DNA of 64,000 nucleotides from JAGVSR01 sp963786675 (GCA_963786675.1 CAWAZY010000003.1:124001-188000); one strand, 5' to 3'. Positions 45,737-55,095 are shown, numbered from the stretch's first letter. Notes: generated from the letters alone by a model not told the origin. A program made the numbers and translations.

Positions 45737-46789
45737 TCAGATCCAGCCCATCAACTCGCGCCGTACAACGGCTTCTATGACGTCGACGCCGTCGTCGCTG
45801 TCGTTCAAGGCGGGCAGGTAAGCGAACTGCTCGCCGCCGTTGTCCTCGAAGATGTGGCGGTTTTCGCCGTCGAGTTCCTCTAGGGTTTCCAGGCAGTCGG
45901 CGGAAAATCCAGGTGCCACCAGCGCCAGCTTCTTGACGCCTTCCTTGGCCAACCGCTCGACGGTCATATCCGTATAGGGCTGCAGCCAGGGATCATTGCC
46001 GAAGCGCGATTGGAATGTCGTCAGCCAGCGGTCGGCGGGCCAGCCGAGAGCATCGCGCAACAGGCGCGATGTCTTCTGGCAATGACAATGGTAGGGATCG
46101 CCCTTGTCGAAATACTTCTGCGGCATGCCATGGAAGGTGGCGATGATTTTTTCCGGCTCGAAATCCAGCTTCGAGAGGCTGTCGCGCATGGAGCGCGCGA
46201 GCCGGTCGATATAAACCGGATCGTCATGATAGGCCGGCGCGACGCGGACGAACGGCTGCCAGCGCATTTGCATGAGGGCGCGGAACGCCTGATCGCAGGC
46301 CGTGGCCGTCGTCGCGGCCGCGTACTGCGGGTAGAGTGGCACGAGGAGAATGCGCTCGCAGCCCTGCTGCTGCAAGGCGCGGATGCGGCCCTCTGTGGTC
46401 GGGTTGGCGTAGCGCATGGCCCAATCGACGATCACGCGCGGGTGCTCGGCGAGGCGATCGGCCAGTTTTTCCGCCTGCGCCCGGGTGATCGTTTTCAGCG
46501 GACCCTCGTCGAGATCATTGTTCCAGATGGTGGCGTAGTCCCGCCCCTTGCGAGAGGGCCGCACGGTCAGGATGATCAGATTGAGGATCGGCCACCATTT
46601 CCATTTCGGCTCTTCGATGACGCGCTCGTCGGAGAGAAATTCCTTCAAATACCGGCGCATGGGCCAATATGTCGTGGCGTCGGGCGTGCCGAGGTTGAGC
46701 AGCAGCACGCCGACTTTGCCGAACGCGACGGGAGGGTGATCCGGCGGCAGACTATTGGCGTCGGCGTCGGGTTTGTTCGACTTAAGCAT
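45737..46789 (-). CDS. hemH: Ferrochelatase
   Basis: Inserts Fe(II) into protoporphyrin IX, last step of haem synthesis. About 350 residues: VGVLLLNLGTPDATTYWPMR, FLSDERVIEEPKW, CERILLVPLYPQYAAATTAT, IATFHGMPQKYFDKGDPYHC (catalytic His in FHGMP), TFQSRFGNDPWLQPYTDMTV and VKKLALVAPGFSADCLETLE. Start at ATG 46789; an in-frame GTG at 46816 would add nine residues. Adjacent genes give no obvious haem link. Confidence 0.95.
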   Translation of the reverse strand: MLKSNKPDADANSLPPDHPPVAFGKVGVLLLNLGTPDATTYWPMRRYLKEFLSDERVIEEPKWKWWPILNLIILTVRPSRKGRDYATIWNNDLDEGPLKTITRAQAEKLADRLAEHPRVIVDWAMRYANPTTEGRIRALQQQGCERILLVPLYPQYAAATTATACDQAFRALMQMRWQPFVRVAPAYHDDPVYIDRLARSMRDSLSKLDFEPEKIIATFHGMPQKYFDKGDPYHCHCQKTSRLLRDALGWPADRWLTTFQSRFGNDPWLQPYTDMTVERLAKEGVKKLALVAPGFSADCLETLEELDGENRHIFEDNGGEQFAYLPALNDSDDGVDVIEAVVRRELMGWI

Positions 46790-46921
46790 GAGGCTCCGCG
46801 AAATTGATCTGCGCACGATGATCTTTTCAACGCGTTGCCTAGCCTATCCGATCTTTTGGGACAACGTGAATGGGTGCGGCCCCGTGCCCGGGCTGCAGAT
46901 GTCCAAGGTGGGGAAAATCGC

Positions 46922-47900
46922 TCAGGCGCGCGCCGTGAAGGCCACAATGCCTGCATCGTGCTTAGGGGCAGCCTTCGCTTTGCGCCGCTTTTCACCGGCC
47001 GCGATACGCATGGCGGCGGGCCATTGATCGATGATGAACCGCTTAAGATCGCGCGGCCTCTGTGCAAAAAGATGCTGAGCGAGCGGGATGGCTTCGTCCC
47101 GCAGGTCCACCTGGGCCGCGCGCGCGATGGCCGCGACCGCGGCGCGGTGCTCCGGGGACGCCCCGTCCGGCCGGTTCTCGGTCATGTGATTGGCCAGGAC
47201 GCTGAGATCATGATCGTCGCCCAAAAGCTGTGCCAGTTGGCGCGCCGCGCTGATCCGCGCTTCCATTACATCGGGCCAAACGGGCGACAGCAATTGAAGA
47301 TGGCGCCAGTGATGTTGGACGTTCTTTCTGAGATCGTGAAAACACGTGTCCTTGCCCGATCGGCGTGCGGCTTTCAGATTCCGCCGGGCGTCTGTGTAAG
47401 TTCCGGCCATGCCCTCGGCCAGGGTGTCGATGCGAACCCGCGACATCTTGAGTTTGCGCAGCGACCGATCCGCTTCTTGCAGCATCGAAAGGGCAAGACG
47501 GGCGTCGCTTTCGGGGTTCTCATGAACGGCGGGGGATTTCAGGCTCCTCTGCGAACATAGGCGCGACGGCGTGCAGAGCCTCGCGCTCCGCTGGAGTCCG
47601 TGTGGCGGCCATCAGATGGGCCAGGGTCTCGCGCATGACTTCCCGGTCGCGCCGCTGCGAAAGTACCCGCGCAATGGCCCGCAAGGCGTGGTCTTCGCGC
47701 ACGAAGCCGCGCTTGGTGAGAGCGGGACGAACAAGCCGCAGGATCGAGCGGGATCGTTTCAGCGATTTGCGTGTCTCATGAATTACGCTGGCGCTGGTCG
47801 TTTCACCGGAGAGTTCCGACACGGCACGGGCGATCTGAGCCGCTAGCAGCCGGTGGACTTCCTTATTGAATGATTTTGAGAATTTAATCCGGTAAGCCAT
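46922..47900 (-). CDS. CHAD domain protein, frameshifted
   Basis: About 325 residues of helical CHAD fold, a domain associated with polyphosphate binding. The first frame (ATG 47900) has VIHETRKSLKRSRSILRLVR and DHALRAIARVLSQRRDREVM; the second has MLQEADRSLRKLKMSRVRID, TCFHDLRKNVQHHWRHLQLL and AARQLAQLLGDDHDLSVLAN, each with the conserved His/Arg/Lys pairs of the family. The break lies in a run of five G (47531-47535, plus strand); one base less gives EIPAVHENPESDARLAL. No polyphosphate kinase neighbour is visible. Confidence 0.8.
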
Positions 47901-47985
47901 CGGAATATCTGGGATCACGCCGTTTTAATCCGCTGGTTAACGCGGGCGACGTCACAAAAGCAGCATAAACTGTTATAATCAATAC

Positions 47986-48906
47986 CTATTTTGCCACGGC
48001 TACCGCGGCCATGCACCCCAGCGGAGAGCCAGGTTCCGCAGCCGTATGCTGACGTTTGGGCGGCGGGGGAACAGGGTCGAGACGCAGCCCATAGTGCTGG
48101 CAGGCGTTTTGGTCGCCGCTTTCTGTTGCTGCGAGGGGTGCAAATCGTCCCCCCGTCACGCGCCGCACGCCGTCGCGGGCGCGCTCCGTGTGCCAAGCCA
48201 TCAGCCGATCGCGGGCGGGGCAGGCGGCATCAGGCTCGCTCACGCATTGCCGGGGTAACAGCACTGAAATGGCCCACGTTTCGCGCCCATCGATCAAAAC
48301 GCGCACGGCGGTGGCTGCCGCACCGGGTGTGCCGTCAATCGCTTGGCCCAGGTTGGCAAGGTCGAGCAAGTGGTCCTGGGCGGTCACGCGCAGTCCCGGC
48401 TGGTAGCGGACCGCCACCGCCGTTGTCGGGACCGGTGCGATGCCATCCCGCGCCCACCGGTCCAACGGGTCCTCGCTCATCAGCATTTGCCGGGAGACGA
48501 CGAGTTTCCAGGATTTGGCGGGAAACCACAGCCGCAGCGTTCGCACATCGCGCACGCCCTGCAAGAGGACAATGTCCGCGTCCACGGCCGACTCTGGTCG
48601 TGTTCGGCTCGGCTCAGATCGGCGTTCCGAGCCGAAACTCGTGCGCCACGCAGGTGCGGTATCCCGGCCGGCGATTTTCGGCGTGCCTGGCAGGGTTGAG
48701 GCATCGACGGAGAGGATGGTCAGTGCCTCGGCAGTGTCTTGCGTGCTGGCGGACGCAGGGCCCGCACTGGAAGGTTCACTCGAAGGTCCACTCGAAGGTT
48801 CTCTGGCCGGTCCGTCGGCCACGTCACCGGCCTGTGCCGAGGCGGGCACCGCCGACAATCCCGCCCACAGGGCCATCGCCAAAACTGCGACGCCGGCACG
48901 CCACAT
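47986..48906 (-). CDS. Exported protein with endonuclease/exonuclease/phosphatase-like region
   Basis: 306 residues from ATG 48906: signal peptide (AVLAMALWAGLSAVPASA-QA), a Ser/Pro/Glu-rich stretch, then DADIVLLQGVRDVRTLRLWF, PAKSWKLVVSRQMLMS and VPTTAVAVRYQPGLRV, which resemble the first half of the EEP fold. The catalytic Asn-His and final His elements of active EEP enzymes are not evident, so it may be inactive. It ends in a Pro/Gln tail. Divergent from the DUF1499 gene. Confidence 0.65.
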   Translation of the reverse strand: MWRAGVAVLAMALWAGLSAVPASAQAGDVADGPAREPSSGPSSEPSSAGPASASTQDTAEALTILSVDASTLPGTPKIAGRDTAPAWRTSFGSERRSEPSRTRPESAVDADIVLLQGVRDVRTLRLWFPAKSWKLVVSRQMLMSEDPLDRWARDGIAPVPTTAVAVRYQPGLRVTAQDHLLDLANLGQAIDGTPGAAATAVRVLIDGRETWAISVLLPRQCVSEPDAACPARDRLMAWHTERARDGVRRVTGGRFAPLAATESGDQNACQHYGLRLDPVPPPPKRQHTAAEPGSPLGCMAAVAVAK

Positions 48907-49042
48907 GGCGTTGCCCTCCGCTGATCCAACCTTTGCCCGGTGCGATCTCAGGCCGTCCGCCCCTCGTTTTGGTCTGATTCTGCCGTATAAGACACCGTCC
49001 CCGGGTAACTGGCCCGCCGGCAACACGATATTCAGGACCGCC

Positions 49043-49922
49043 ATGGCCGTCTTAAGCGCCGCAGCAAGTAACGTCCCCAAGGCCCCGAGCCGCTGGTCAG
49101 CACGGCTGTCGCTGTTTGCGCTCGTGCTGATCGTGACGGCCCTGTTTCTGCACCGGATCTTCGCACTGCCAACGCCCATCGCGTTCAATGTGATCGCCGT
49201 GGGGTATGGTCTGGCCGCCATCGCGGTCATTCTCGGGATGATCGCTGCTATCGGAGTTCTGGCGGTACGGCAACCCCGGCGGCGCGCGCATTCTATTCGG
49301 TGTCTTCTTGGGCGGCCTGATCCTCGCAGCGCCCTTGGTGCTGATCGCCTATGCGCGGAATTATCCGACGCTGAACGATGTCACGACGTCACCGGAGAAC
49401 CCTCCCACCTACCGGGCGCTGGCTGGCGAACGCCAGGGTATCGCCAACCCGGCAGTCTACCCCGGCGAGATGTTTGCCGCGCTCCAACGCAAGGCGTATC
49501 CCGATCTCGTACCGATGGAGGTCAACAGGCCGATCGCCGAGACGTTCGATATCGTGCTCGATGCCCTGCGCCGGCTCCACTTTACAATTGTGACCGAGGA
49601 AGCGCCCACCGAGGACGATCCGGTCGGAAAAACGGAGGCGGTGGACCGCACGCTCATCCTAGGGTTCTACGACGATGTGGCTGTGCGCGTGACGCCGTCT
49701 GGCGACAATGGATCGCGGATCGATCTGCGATCGTCGTCACGGTTCGGCCGCTCCGATTTCGGACGCAATACGCAGCGTCTGCGTGAGATCATGCGCGAGA
49801 TTGTGGCGCGGCTTGAGGCGACGGTTCCCGCTGGCGGGGCCCCGGAAGCCGACACGCCCAACAAGAAAAACGTCAAACCGCAGAAAAATGGCAAGCGAGA
49901 CTCAAAGGCAACTCGCAATTGA
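49043..49922 (+). CDS. DUF1499 domain membrane protein, frameshifted
   Basis: About 290 residues. The first frame (ATG 49043) gives membrane segments ARLSLFALVLIVTALFLHRI and AFNVIAVGYGLAAIAVILGM; the second gives FLGGLILAAPLVLIAYARNY then TTSPENPPTYRALAGERQG, FDIVLDALRRLHFTIVTEE, LILGFYDDVAVRV and SRFGRSDFGRNTQRLREIMR, the DUF1499 pattern. The break is near 49264 (GCGGTACGG); one base less gives AYGNPGGARILFGV. A Lys-rich tail overlaps the convergent MBL gene by 50 bases. Function unknown. Confidence 0.78.
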
Positions 49923-50754
49923 CGAGGCGGCGCTCGGTTAAATGTTCGACATGCGCCAGAACCGAAAGCGCCGCCGCTTTGAGCAGCCGATCATCGAGAT
50001 TCGCATAGACCCGGGTGACAACGTCTGGAATGGTCTGGGCGCCGTCGCGGATCGCCGCCAGGATGGCCTGTTCGCGCCACCGCCGATGTACGAGCAGACC
50101 CTTCACCATGCGTACCGGCTGCTCCAGCCGTCCGCCGTGGCCGGGAAGAAAGATCCGGTCGCGCCGGTCAAGTAGCAGTTCCAGGGAAGAAATGTAGTCG
50201 GACATCCGGCCTTCAGGCGGGGCGATGACCGTCGTATTCCAGGCCATGACATGATCGCCTGAAAAAAGCGCGCGCGACGCGGCGATCGCGAAGCACAGAT
50301 GGTCGGGAGCATGTCCCGGCGTGTGCAGCACGTCGATCGCGAAATCCTCTCCCGTCACGCGGTCGCCCTGGCCAAGTACGATATCCGGTGTGAAAGCGTA
50401 ATCCACGAATGCGCTACCGCTCGGCAAATGGTCCGGCTGAACGGTTTCGTCGGCGGGTGGACGCAAGGCCGAAAGAATGGGCGCTCCGGTCGCCTGGGCC
50501 AGCGGGACGGCGCCGTCGCTGTGATCACGATGCGCGTGGGTAACTAGGATATGGGTGATCGGACGCCCGCCCGCCGCGGCGAAGATTGCGTCGCGATGGG
50601 CCGCGTTGTCGGGGCCAGGGTCGATGATGGCGAGAGACGTGGTGCCGACCAGATAGGTATTGGTGCCTCGGAAGGTGAACGGAGACGGATTGGGGGCCAC
50701 GACGCGCACGATACCGGGCGCCATGGCATCGGCCCGCCCATATTCGAAGTTCAT
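49873..50754 (-). CDS. MBL-fold metallo-hydrolase (LACTB2-like)
   Basis: About 293 residues of metallo-beta-lactamase fold: APNPSPFTFRGTNTYLVGTT, IIDPGPDNAAHRDAI, the metal motif HILVTHAHRDHSDGAV, IDVLHTPGHAPDHLCF and ALFSGDHVMAW, then a winged-helix-like end (DVVTRVYANLDDRLLKAAAL, SVLAHVEHLTERRLV). This matches the LACTB2-like/RNase-related branch. ATG 50754 chosen; a TTG at 50781 would add nine residues. Its last 50 bases overlap the DUF1499 gene tail to tail. The substrate is unknown. Confidence 0.88.
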   Translation of the reverse strand: MNFEYGRADAMAPGIVRVVAPNPSPFTFRGTNTYLVGTTSLAIIDPGPDNAAHRDAIFAAAGGRPITHILVTHAHRDHSDGAVPLAQATGAPILSALRPPADETVQPDHLPSGSAFVDYAFTPDIVLGQGDRVTGEDFAIDVLHTPGHAPDHLCFAIAASRALFSGDHVMAWNTTVIAPPEGRMSDYISSLELLLDRRDRIFLPGHGGRLEQPVRMVKGLLVHRRWREQAILAAIRDGAQTIPDVVTRVYANLDDRLLKAAALSVLAHVEHLTERRLVNCELPLSLACHFSAV

Positions 50755-50974
50755 ACTGGTCTTGAAAGGTATCGTGTCCAAACACCTGACCTCGTATGAT
50801 CGGGCTTCATATGATCCAAAGCGGCGTGCTGGACGTCCTTCTTACATGCGCCCGCGCATGAAACCAGCCCGCGGCCTGTGCGTAAGTGAGGCAGGGCGGA
50901 TCGCCCTGCGCCGTCCGTAGCGGTTACCGGAGGGCGGGCAGTCAAAGGACCTGTAGATTCGGGAAGGAAACGAA

Positions 50975-51169
50975 ATGAAATACAAGCACTTCAACTTGGT
51001 GATTTGGGCCGTACTCGCCGGCCTGTTCGCTGCCGTCACGCCTGTTGTCTTGGCGGCCGATGGCCCCGGCAAATGCGGCAAGGGCAAGCGCTGGGATAAG
51101 GAAACCCAGAAATGCGTGCCTAAGCCCCGTGGCTCAGGATCGGGTTCAGGGTCGGCGATCGAGCAGTAG
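50975..51169 (+). CDS. Small secreted protein (64 aa)
   Basis: 64 residues: KYKHFNLVIWAVLAGLFAAV then TPVVLAADG is a signal peptide; the mature part GKCGKGKRWDKETQKCVPKP has two Cys and many Lys, and the end GSGSGSGSAIEQ is a Gly/Ser tail. ATG 50975 with GGAAGGAAA upstream. No known family. Confidence 0.65.
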   Translation: MKYKHFNLVIWAVLAGLFAAVTPVVLAADGPGKCGKGKRWDKETQKCVPKPRGSGSGSGSAIEQ

Positions 51170-51262
51170 CGCCGGCCGATCCGCGCATGAACTCAGCGGC
51201 CCGGGGACGACCCGGGCCGTGGCGGCGCGAACTGAATGTGCATGCGGGCATGCGAAGTGAAT

Positions 51263-51339
51263 TGGTCGGAGCGAGAGGATTCGAACCTCCGACCCCTTGC
51301 TCCCGAAGCAAGTGCGCTACCAGGCTGCGCTACGCTCCG
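51263..51339 (-). tRNA. tRNA-Pro(CGG)
   Basis: Read on the minus strand, an acceptor stem CGGAGCG/CGCTCCG, D arm AGCGCAGCCTGGTAGCGC, anticodon stem CTTGC/GCAAG with loop TTCGGGA (anticodon CGG), T arm with GGTTCGAATCC, and an encoded CCA. All cloverleaf positions pair. Confidence 0.97.
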
Positions 51340-51577
51340 ACCGGTGGTTCGAGCGGCAAACGAATGTTTGCGGGCGAACCGAGCGTTTCCGCCTCAAAAC
51401 CGCGCGTGCGCGGCCCGGGGTCGGACGGGAGGGCTTTATAGCCATCCGGCAGCAGGGCCGCAAGCCAATGTTCCGGCCTGTTGTCCAGCGGCAAGATGTA
51501 TCGTTTCCGAGGCTGGCGTTGCTGGAGGCGGAGAGCCCCATTATGGTGCGCGACGCGCGGCCCGGGTGCCGCCGAGT

Positions 51578-51652
51578 TGGGGCGTAGCCAAGTGGTAAGG
51601 CAGTGGATTTTGATTCCACCATGCGGAGGTTCGAACCCTCCCGCCCCAGCCA
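51578..51652 (+). tRNA. tRNA-Gln(TTG)
   Basis: Acceptor stem TGGGGCG/CGCCCCA, anticodon stem GTGGA/TCCAC with loop TTTTGAT (anticodon TTG at 51610-51612), T loop GGTTCGAACCC and an encoded CCA at 51650-51652. It points away from the neighbouring tRNA-Pro. Confidence 0.97.
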
Positions 51653-51777
51653 ATGAATGTGCCTGAACCTGTCCAATCGCCGCCGTTCCGTCTTACCCCC
51701 CGCCCGCCGCGTCACAGCTCTGCTGACGGGCAGGGTTCATGGGCGCGCCGCCTTTCGCCTTGCCCTTTGGTTCGCGC

Positions 51778-51799
51778 GATATATTCTGGGGGCTATATC
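51778..51799. promoter_or_regulatory. Possible ModE operator upstream of modA
   Basis: Inverted repeat GATATA (51778-51783) and TATATC (51794-51799) with a 10-base spacer, in the short leader of modABC. It resembles the TATAT-centred dyad of ModE sites. A short ModE-like gene lies at the end of the same operon on the other strand. Confidence 0.5.
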
Positions 51800-51834
51800 C
51801 ATGGGCGGTTCTATCCATTAACGGGAGCGTGACG

Positions 51835-52659
51835 TTGAAGACCTCTGCATGGCCCGTCCGCGCCATGGTCCGACTCGCGGCCTTCGTGATGGCGGTGCAG
51901 GTCCTGGCGCCTGCAACGCGTGCAGGCGCCGGCGCGCGCACGCCGGCGCCACAACAGATCCTCGTATTTGCAGCGGCGAGCCTGAAGGGCGCGCTCGATG
52001 AAGCGAGCGAAGGTTTCACCAACGCGCAAGGCGTGCGGGTCGTCATTTCCTATGCGGGCTCGTCCGCATTGGCGCGCCAGATCGAGCGGGGCGCTCCAGC
52101 CGATGTGATTATCAGTGCCGACGAGAAATGGATGGATCATCTGGCGGCCAAAGATTTGATCCTGTCAGAAACCCGCCGCGCACTGCTGTCCAATCGCCTT
52201 GTCCTGGTGGCCCCGGCCGATCGTGCGCAGCCGGTTGACGTCGCGGCCGCAGGCCGTATCGCAATGGCGCTCAACGGGGGAAGATTGGCGGTGGCTGACG
52301 TGCATGCGGTTCCGGCCGGGCGCTACGCGAAGGCGGCGCTGGAGTCGCTCGGGCAGTGGGGTCCGGTGGCGGCACGTCTGGCCCAGGCCGAAAACGTTCG
52401 CGCGGCGCTGGCATTCGTGGCTCGCGGCGAGGCCCCGCTCGGGATCGTGTACGAGACGGATGCCCGCGCGGAACCCGGCGTTGCCATCACCGCGACATTC
52501 CCCGCTTCATCACATCCGCCGATCGTATATCCCGCAGCCGTGACGGCAGCGTCCGTCGCTCCGGATCTGGCGGCTGCCTACCTGGACGCTCTCGCGGGGA
52601 CTGAGGCCGCCAGCGTGCTGCGCCGCCATGGCTTCACTGTTTTACCGGCGCATCCATGA
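51835..52659 (+). CDS. modA: Molybdate ABC transporter substrate-binding protein
   Basis: Periplasmic molybdate receptor. Signal peptide (MVRLAAFVMAVQVLAPATRA) then ILVFAAASLKGALDEASEGF, VVISYAGSSALARQIERGAP, ADVIISADEKWMDHLAAKDL and GIVYETDARAEPGVAIT, the standard ModA pattern including the two Ser/Ala oxyanion contacts. The start is uncertain: TTG 51835 has GGGAG seven bases upstream, ATG 51865 lies at the signal peptide and GTG 51829 is too close to the ribosome site. Followed by modB and modC. Confidence 0.92.
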   Translation: MKTSAWPVRAMVRLAAFVMAVQVLAPATRAGAGARTPAPQQILVFAAASLKGALDEASEGFTNAQGVRVVISYAGSSALARQIERGAPADVIISADEKWMDHLAAKDLILSETRRALLSNRLVLVAPADRAQPVDVAAAGRIAMALNGGRLAVADVHAVPAGRYAKAALESLGQWGPVAARLAQAENVRAALAFVARGEAPLGIVYETDARAEPGVAITATFPASSHPPIVYPAAVTAASVAPDLAAAYLDALAGTEAASVLRRHGFTVLPAHP

Positions 52660-52689
52660 GGCCCAATCCCGGCGTTGAGAGGTTTTCCA

Positions 52690-53388
52690 GTGATTGATTT
52701 TACGCCTGAGGAATTGAGCGCCATCGCACTGTCCTTGCAGGTGGCCAGCGTGGCGACGCTGTGTGCGCTGCCGATGGCCATTTTCGCCGGATATGCCCTC
52801 GCGCGCTGGTCCTTTCCAGGCAAGACCCTCCTCAACGGCATCCTGCACTTGCCCTTGGTGCTGCCGCCCGTGGTGACCGGCTATCTGCTGTTGGTTTTGT
52901 TCGGCAGGCAGGGTCCAGCGGGTCAGTTTTTCGAGAACGTCTTTGGCATCACATTCTCGTTCCGCTGGACGGGCGCGGCGCTGGCGGCGGGGGTGATGGG
53001 CTTTCCACTGATGCTGCGCGCCGTTCGCCTATCCTTCGAGGCCGTGGACCGGCGGCTTGAGGCCGCGGCAGGAACGCTGGGTGCAAATCCTCTCTGGACG
53101 TTCGCGCTTGTCTCGTTACCGCTGGCTCTGCCGGGTGTCATTGCCGGTGCGGTGTTATGCTTCGCCAAGGCGCTAGGCGAGTTTGGAGCGACGATCACGT
53201 TCGTCTCCAACATCCCCGGACAGTCGCAAACCATTCCCGCGGTGATCTACACCTACACTCAAGTTCCAGGCGGCGACGCTGGCGCGATTCGGCTTGCCGT
53301 CGTCTCGTTCATCATCGCCATCCTCGCGCTCGTCGTATCCGAATGGCTCAGCCGCCGCGCCCTGCACCGTGCTTCGGTGTTCACATGA
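52690..53388 (+). CDS. modB: Molybdate ABC transporter permease
   Basis: About 232 residues, five or six membrane helices (LSLQVASVATLCALPMAIFA, LHLPLVLPPVVTGYLLLVLF, LAVVSFIIAILALVVSEWLS) and the permease EAA loop around LEAAAGTLGANPLWTFALVS. FAKALGEFGATITFVSNIPG is typical of ModB. Start GTG 52690 behind GAGAGG, or TTG 52675. Its last bases overlap modC (ATGA). Confidence 0.93.
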   Translation: MIDFTPEELSAIALSLQVASVATLCALPMAIFAGYALARWSFPGKTLLNGILHLPLVLPPVVTGYLLLVLFGRQGPAGQFFENVFGITFSFRWTGAALAAGVMGFPLMLRAVRLSFEAVDRRLEAAAGTLGANPLWTFALVSLPLALPGVIAGAVLCFAKALGEFGATITFVSNIPGQSQTIPAVIYTYTQVPGGDAGAIRLAVVSFIIAILALVVSEWLSRRALHRASVFT

Positions 53389-54071
53389 TGCAGTTCCGGC
53401 CGGCCATCGAAGCCGACGTCAGCCTGCAACTGGGAGCGTTCCAACTCGAAGCGTCCTTCACCGCTCCCGAAGGAGTGACGGGACTGTTTGGCCCGTCCGG
53501 GTCTGGAAAAACGACGCTTCTGCATTTGATCGCGGGCCTCATCAGACCCGATCGCGGGCGCATTTCCGCGCGGGGGCACGTGCTGTTCGATCGTGAGGTG
53601 GGGCGGAACGTGCCGTCCCATTCGCGGCGCATCGCGCTGGTGCATCAGGATGCGCAACTCTTTCCGCACCTGACCGTCCGGCAAAATCTCGCTTTCGCGC
53701 AGTGGTTCGCGGGCCGGCGCCAGCCCCCCGTCGGACACGCGCAAATCACCAGCGTTCTGGAGATAACGCCGCTTCTCGATCGCCGTCCTGGCCGTCTGTC
53801 TGGAGGCGAAAAGCAAAGGGTGGCGCTCGCACGCGCCATCCTTGCTGCCCCCGACGTGCTTTTGATGGATGAACCGTTGGCAAGCCTCGACGATGCCTTG
53901 CGTCAGGAGACGCTGGGTCTTATCGCCCGCGCCCGCGATGCAGTGCCGTTGCCGATGCTGTATGTGTCGCATCGCGCCGAGGAGATCCGCGCGCTGGCGG
54001 GGCACGTGGTCAAACTGGACCGCGGGCGCGTTACCGTGGAGGGCCCGCCTGCGTTGGTTCTACCGGAATGA
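53385..54071 (+). CDS. modC: Molybdate ABC transporter ATPase, short form without TOBE domain
   Basis: ATP hydrolysing subunit of the ModABC importer. 228 residues: Walker A GLFGPSGSGKTTLLHLIAG (about 32-50), Q loop VHQDAQLFPHLTVRQN, signature LSGGEKQRVALARAI, Walker B VLLMDEPLASLDD and the H loop LYVSHRAEEIR. It stops right after the nucleotide-binding domain; the C-terminal molbindin (TOBE) regulatory domain of ModC proteins, which brings them to about 350 residues, is missing. ATG 53385 overlaps modB. Confidence 0.92.
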   Translation: MMQFRPAIEADVSLQLGAFQLEASFTAPEGVTGLFGPSGSGKTTLLHLIAGLIRPDRGRISARGHVLFDREVGRNVPSHSRRIALVHQDAQLFPHLTVRQNLAFAQWFAGRRQPPVGHAQITSVLEITPLLDRRPGRLSGGEKQRVALARAILAAPDVLLMDEPLASLDDALRQETLGLIARARDAVPLPMLYVSHRAEEIRALAGHVVKLDRGRVTVEGPPALVLPE

Positions 54072-54081
54072 GCGTCAGTGA

Positions 54082-54438
54082 TCAGGTCTTGGTGCGCGGT
54101 GCGCGAACGAGCTTGGCCTCCAGCGCCGCGACGGGCTTGGCGAAGGACTTGAGCGCTTTGGCTTCCATATCGCGGTAGGTGCGCAAGACGTCCTGCCCGA
54201 ACGGTGTGAGCTGCGCCGCCCCGCCGCCGCGGCCGCCGTGGTGGCGTTCGATCAGCGCGACCGTGAACATGCTGTTGAACTCGTCCATCAGATACCATGC
54301 CCGCTTGTAGGACATGTTCATGGCGCGTGCGGCCTTGGCGATCGAGCCGTGTTCGCCGATCAATTCCAGCAGTTGAATGCGGCCGTGTCCAATGTAGCGG
54401 TCGTCGTCGAAATCGATGCGCAGTTTGATCTTGGTCAT
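54082..54438 (-). CDS. ModE-like winged-helix regulator, short form
   Basis: 118 residues with only the ModE N-terminal domain: GHGRIQLLELIGEHGSIAKA then ARAMNMSYKRAWYLMDEFN (helix-turn-helix), ALIERHHGGRGGGAAQLTPF (wing) and a dimer helix. The two molbindin domains that sense molybdate in ModE are absent, so it is either ligand-independent or senses otherwise. ATG 54438; convergent with modC with a 10-base gap. Probable regulator of modABC by position. Confidence 0.85.
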   Translation of the reverse strand: MTKIKLRIDFDDDRYIGHGRIQLLELIGEHGSIAKAARAMNMSYKRAWYLMDEFNSMFTVALIERHHGGRGGGAAQLTPFGQDVLRTYRDMEAKALKSFAKPVAALEAKLVRAPRTKT

Positions 54439-54495
54439 CGGAGCTTTTGCTGATCAGGAAACGGAGCTCCCTTCTAGCACATCGCGGCGGTGGCG

Positions 54496-55095
54496 TCAGT
54501 CGAGGCCGAGGGCCACGGCCATGCGCACCAGCTCGGCCATGGAGCGCGCCGACATGCGCGTCATCACCCAGGTGCGATGGATTTCGACGGTCCGCGGACT
54601 GATGCCCAAGGCCTGCGCGATCTCCTTGTTCGAATAGCCCTGCACCAAAAAATGCATGGTATCGCGCTGCCGGTCCGATAGGGAGGCATAACGGTCGCGC
54701 AGTTCCTTCAGTTCGAGCGTGGTCTTCAAGGATGTGGCGGACGTTTCGACGGCCGCCGCGACACTGCTGATGAGACGCTCGATCTCAAATGGCTTTTCGA
54801 TGAAGTCGAAGGCTCCCAACTTGATCGCCTGAACGGCCATCTCGATATCGCCGTGCCCTGTCAGCAGGATGATCGGCCTTGGATCCTGCCGGGACTGCAA
54901 TTCGCGCAGCAGATCCAGTCCGGACATGTTGGGCATACGCACATCGCTAATGATGGCGCCCGGTTCGAAATCTATGGCGAGAAACGAACTGGCGTTCTGA
55001 TACGGTTTCACCTCGTATCCGCGCGTTTCCAGAAGAAGTGCGATGGCCTCGCGCACGGAGGCTTCATCGTCGATGATTGAGATGATGTCAGGCAT
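54496..55095 (-). CDS. FixJ-like response regulator
   Basis: 199 residues: receiver domain (IISIIDDEASVREAIALLLE, AIISDVRMPNMSGLDLL with the phosphate-accepting Asp, PIILLTGHGDIEMAVQAIKL, GAFDFIEKPF) and a LuxR-type helix-turn-helix (SLSDRQRDTMHFLVQGYSNK, EIAQALGISPRTVEIHR). ATG 55095 overlaps the histidine-kinase gene by 8 bases, so the two are translated together. Its targets are unknown; two TACGTA palindromes ahead of the kinase gene are candidates for autoregulation. Confidence 0.92.
   Translation of the reverse strand: MPDIISIIDDEASVREAIALLLETRGYEVKPYQNASSFLAIDFEPGAIISDVRMPNMSGLDLLRELQSRQDPRPIILLTGHGDIEMAVQAIKLGAFDFIEKPFEIERLISSVAAAVETSATSLKTTLELKELRDRYASLSDRQRDTMHFLVQGYSNKEIAQALGISPRTVEIHRTWVMTRMSARSMAELVRMAVALGLD

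Noticed and set aside
47935..47950. TTAA-N8-TTAA between the CHAD and EEP-like genes
   Set aside because: The spacer is eight bases instead of the seven required for a CtrA box.
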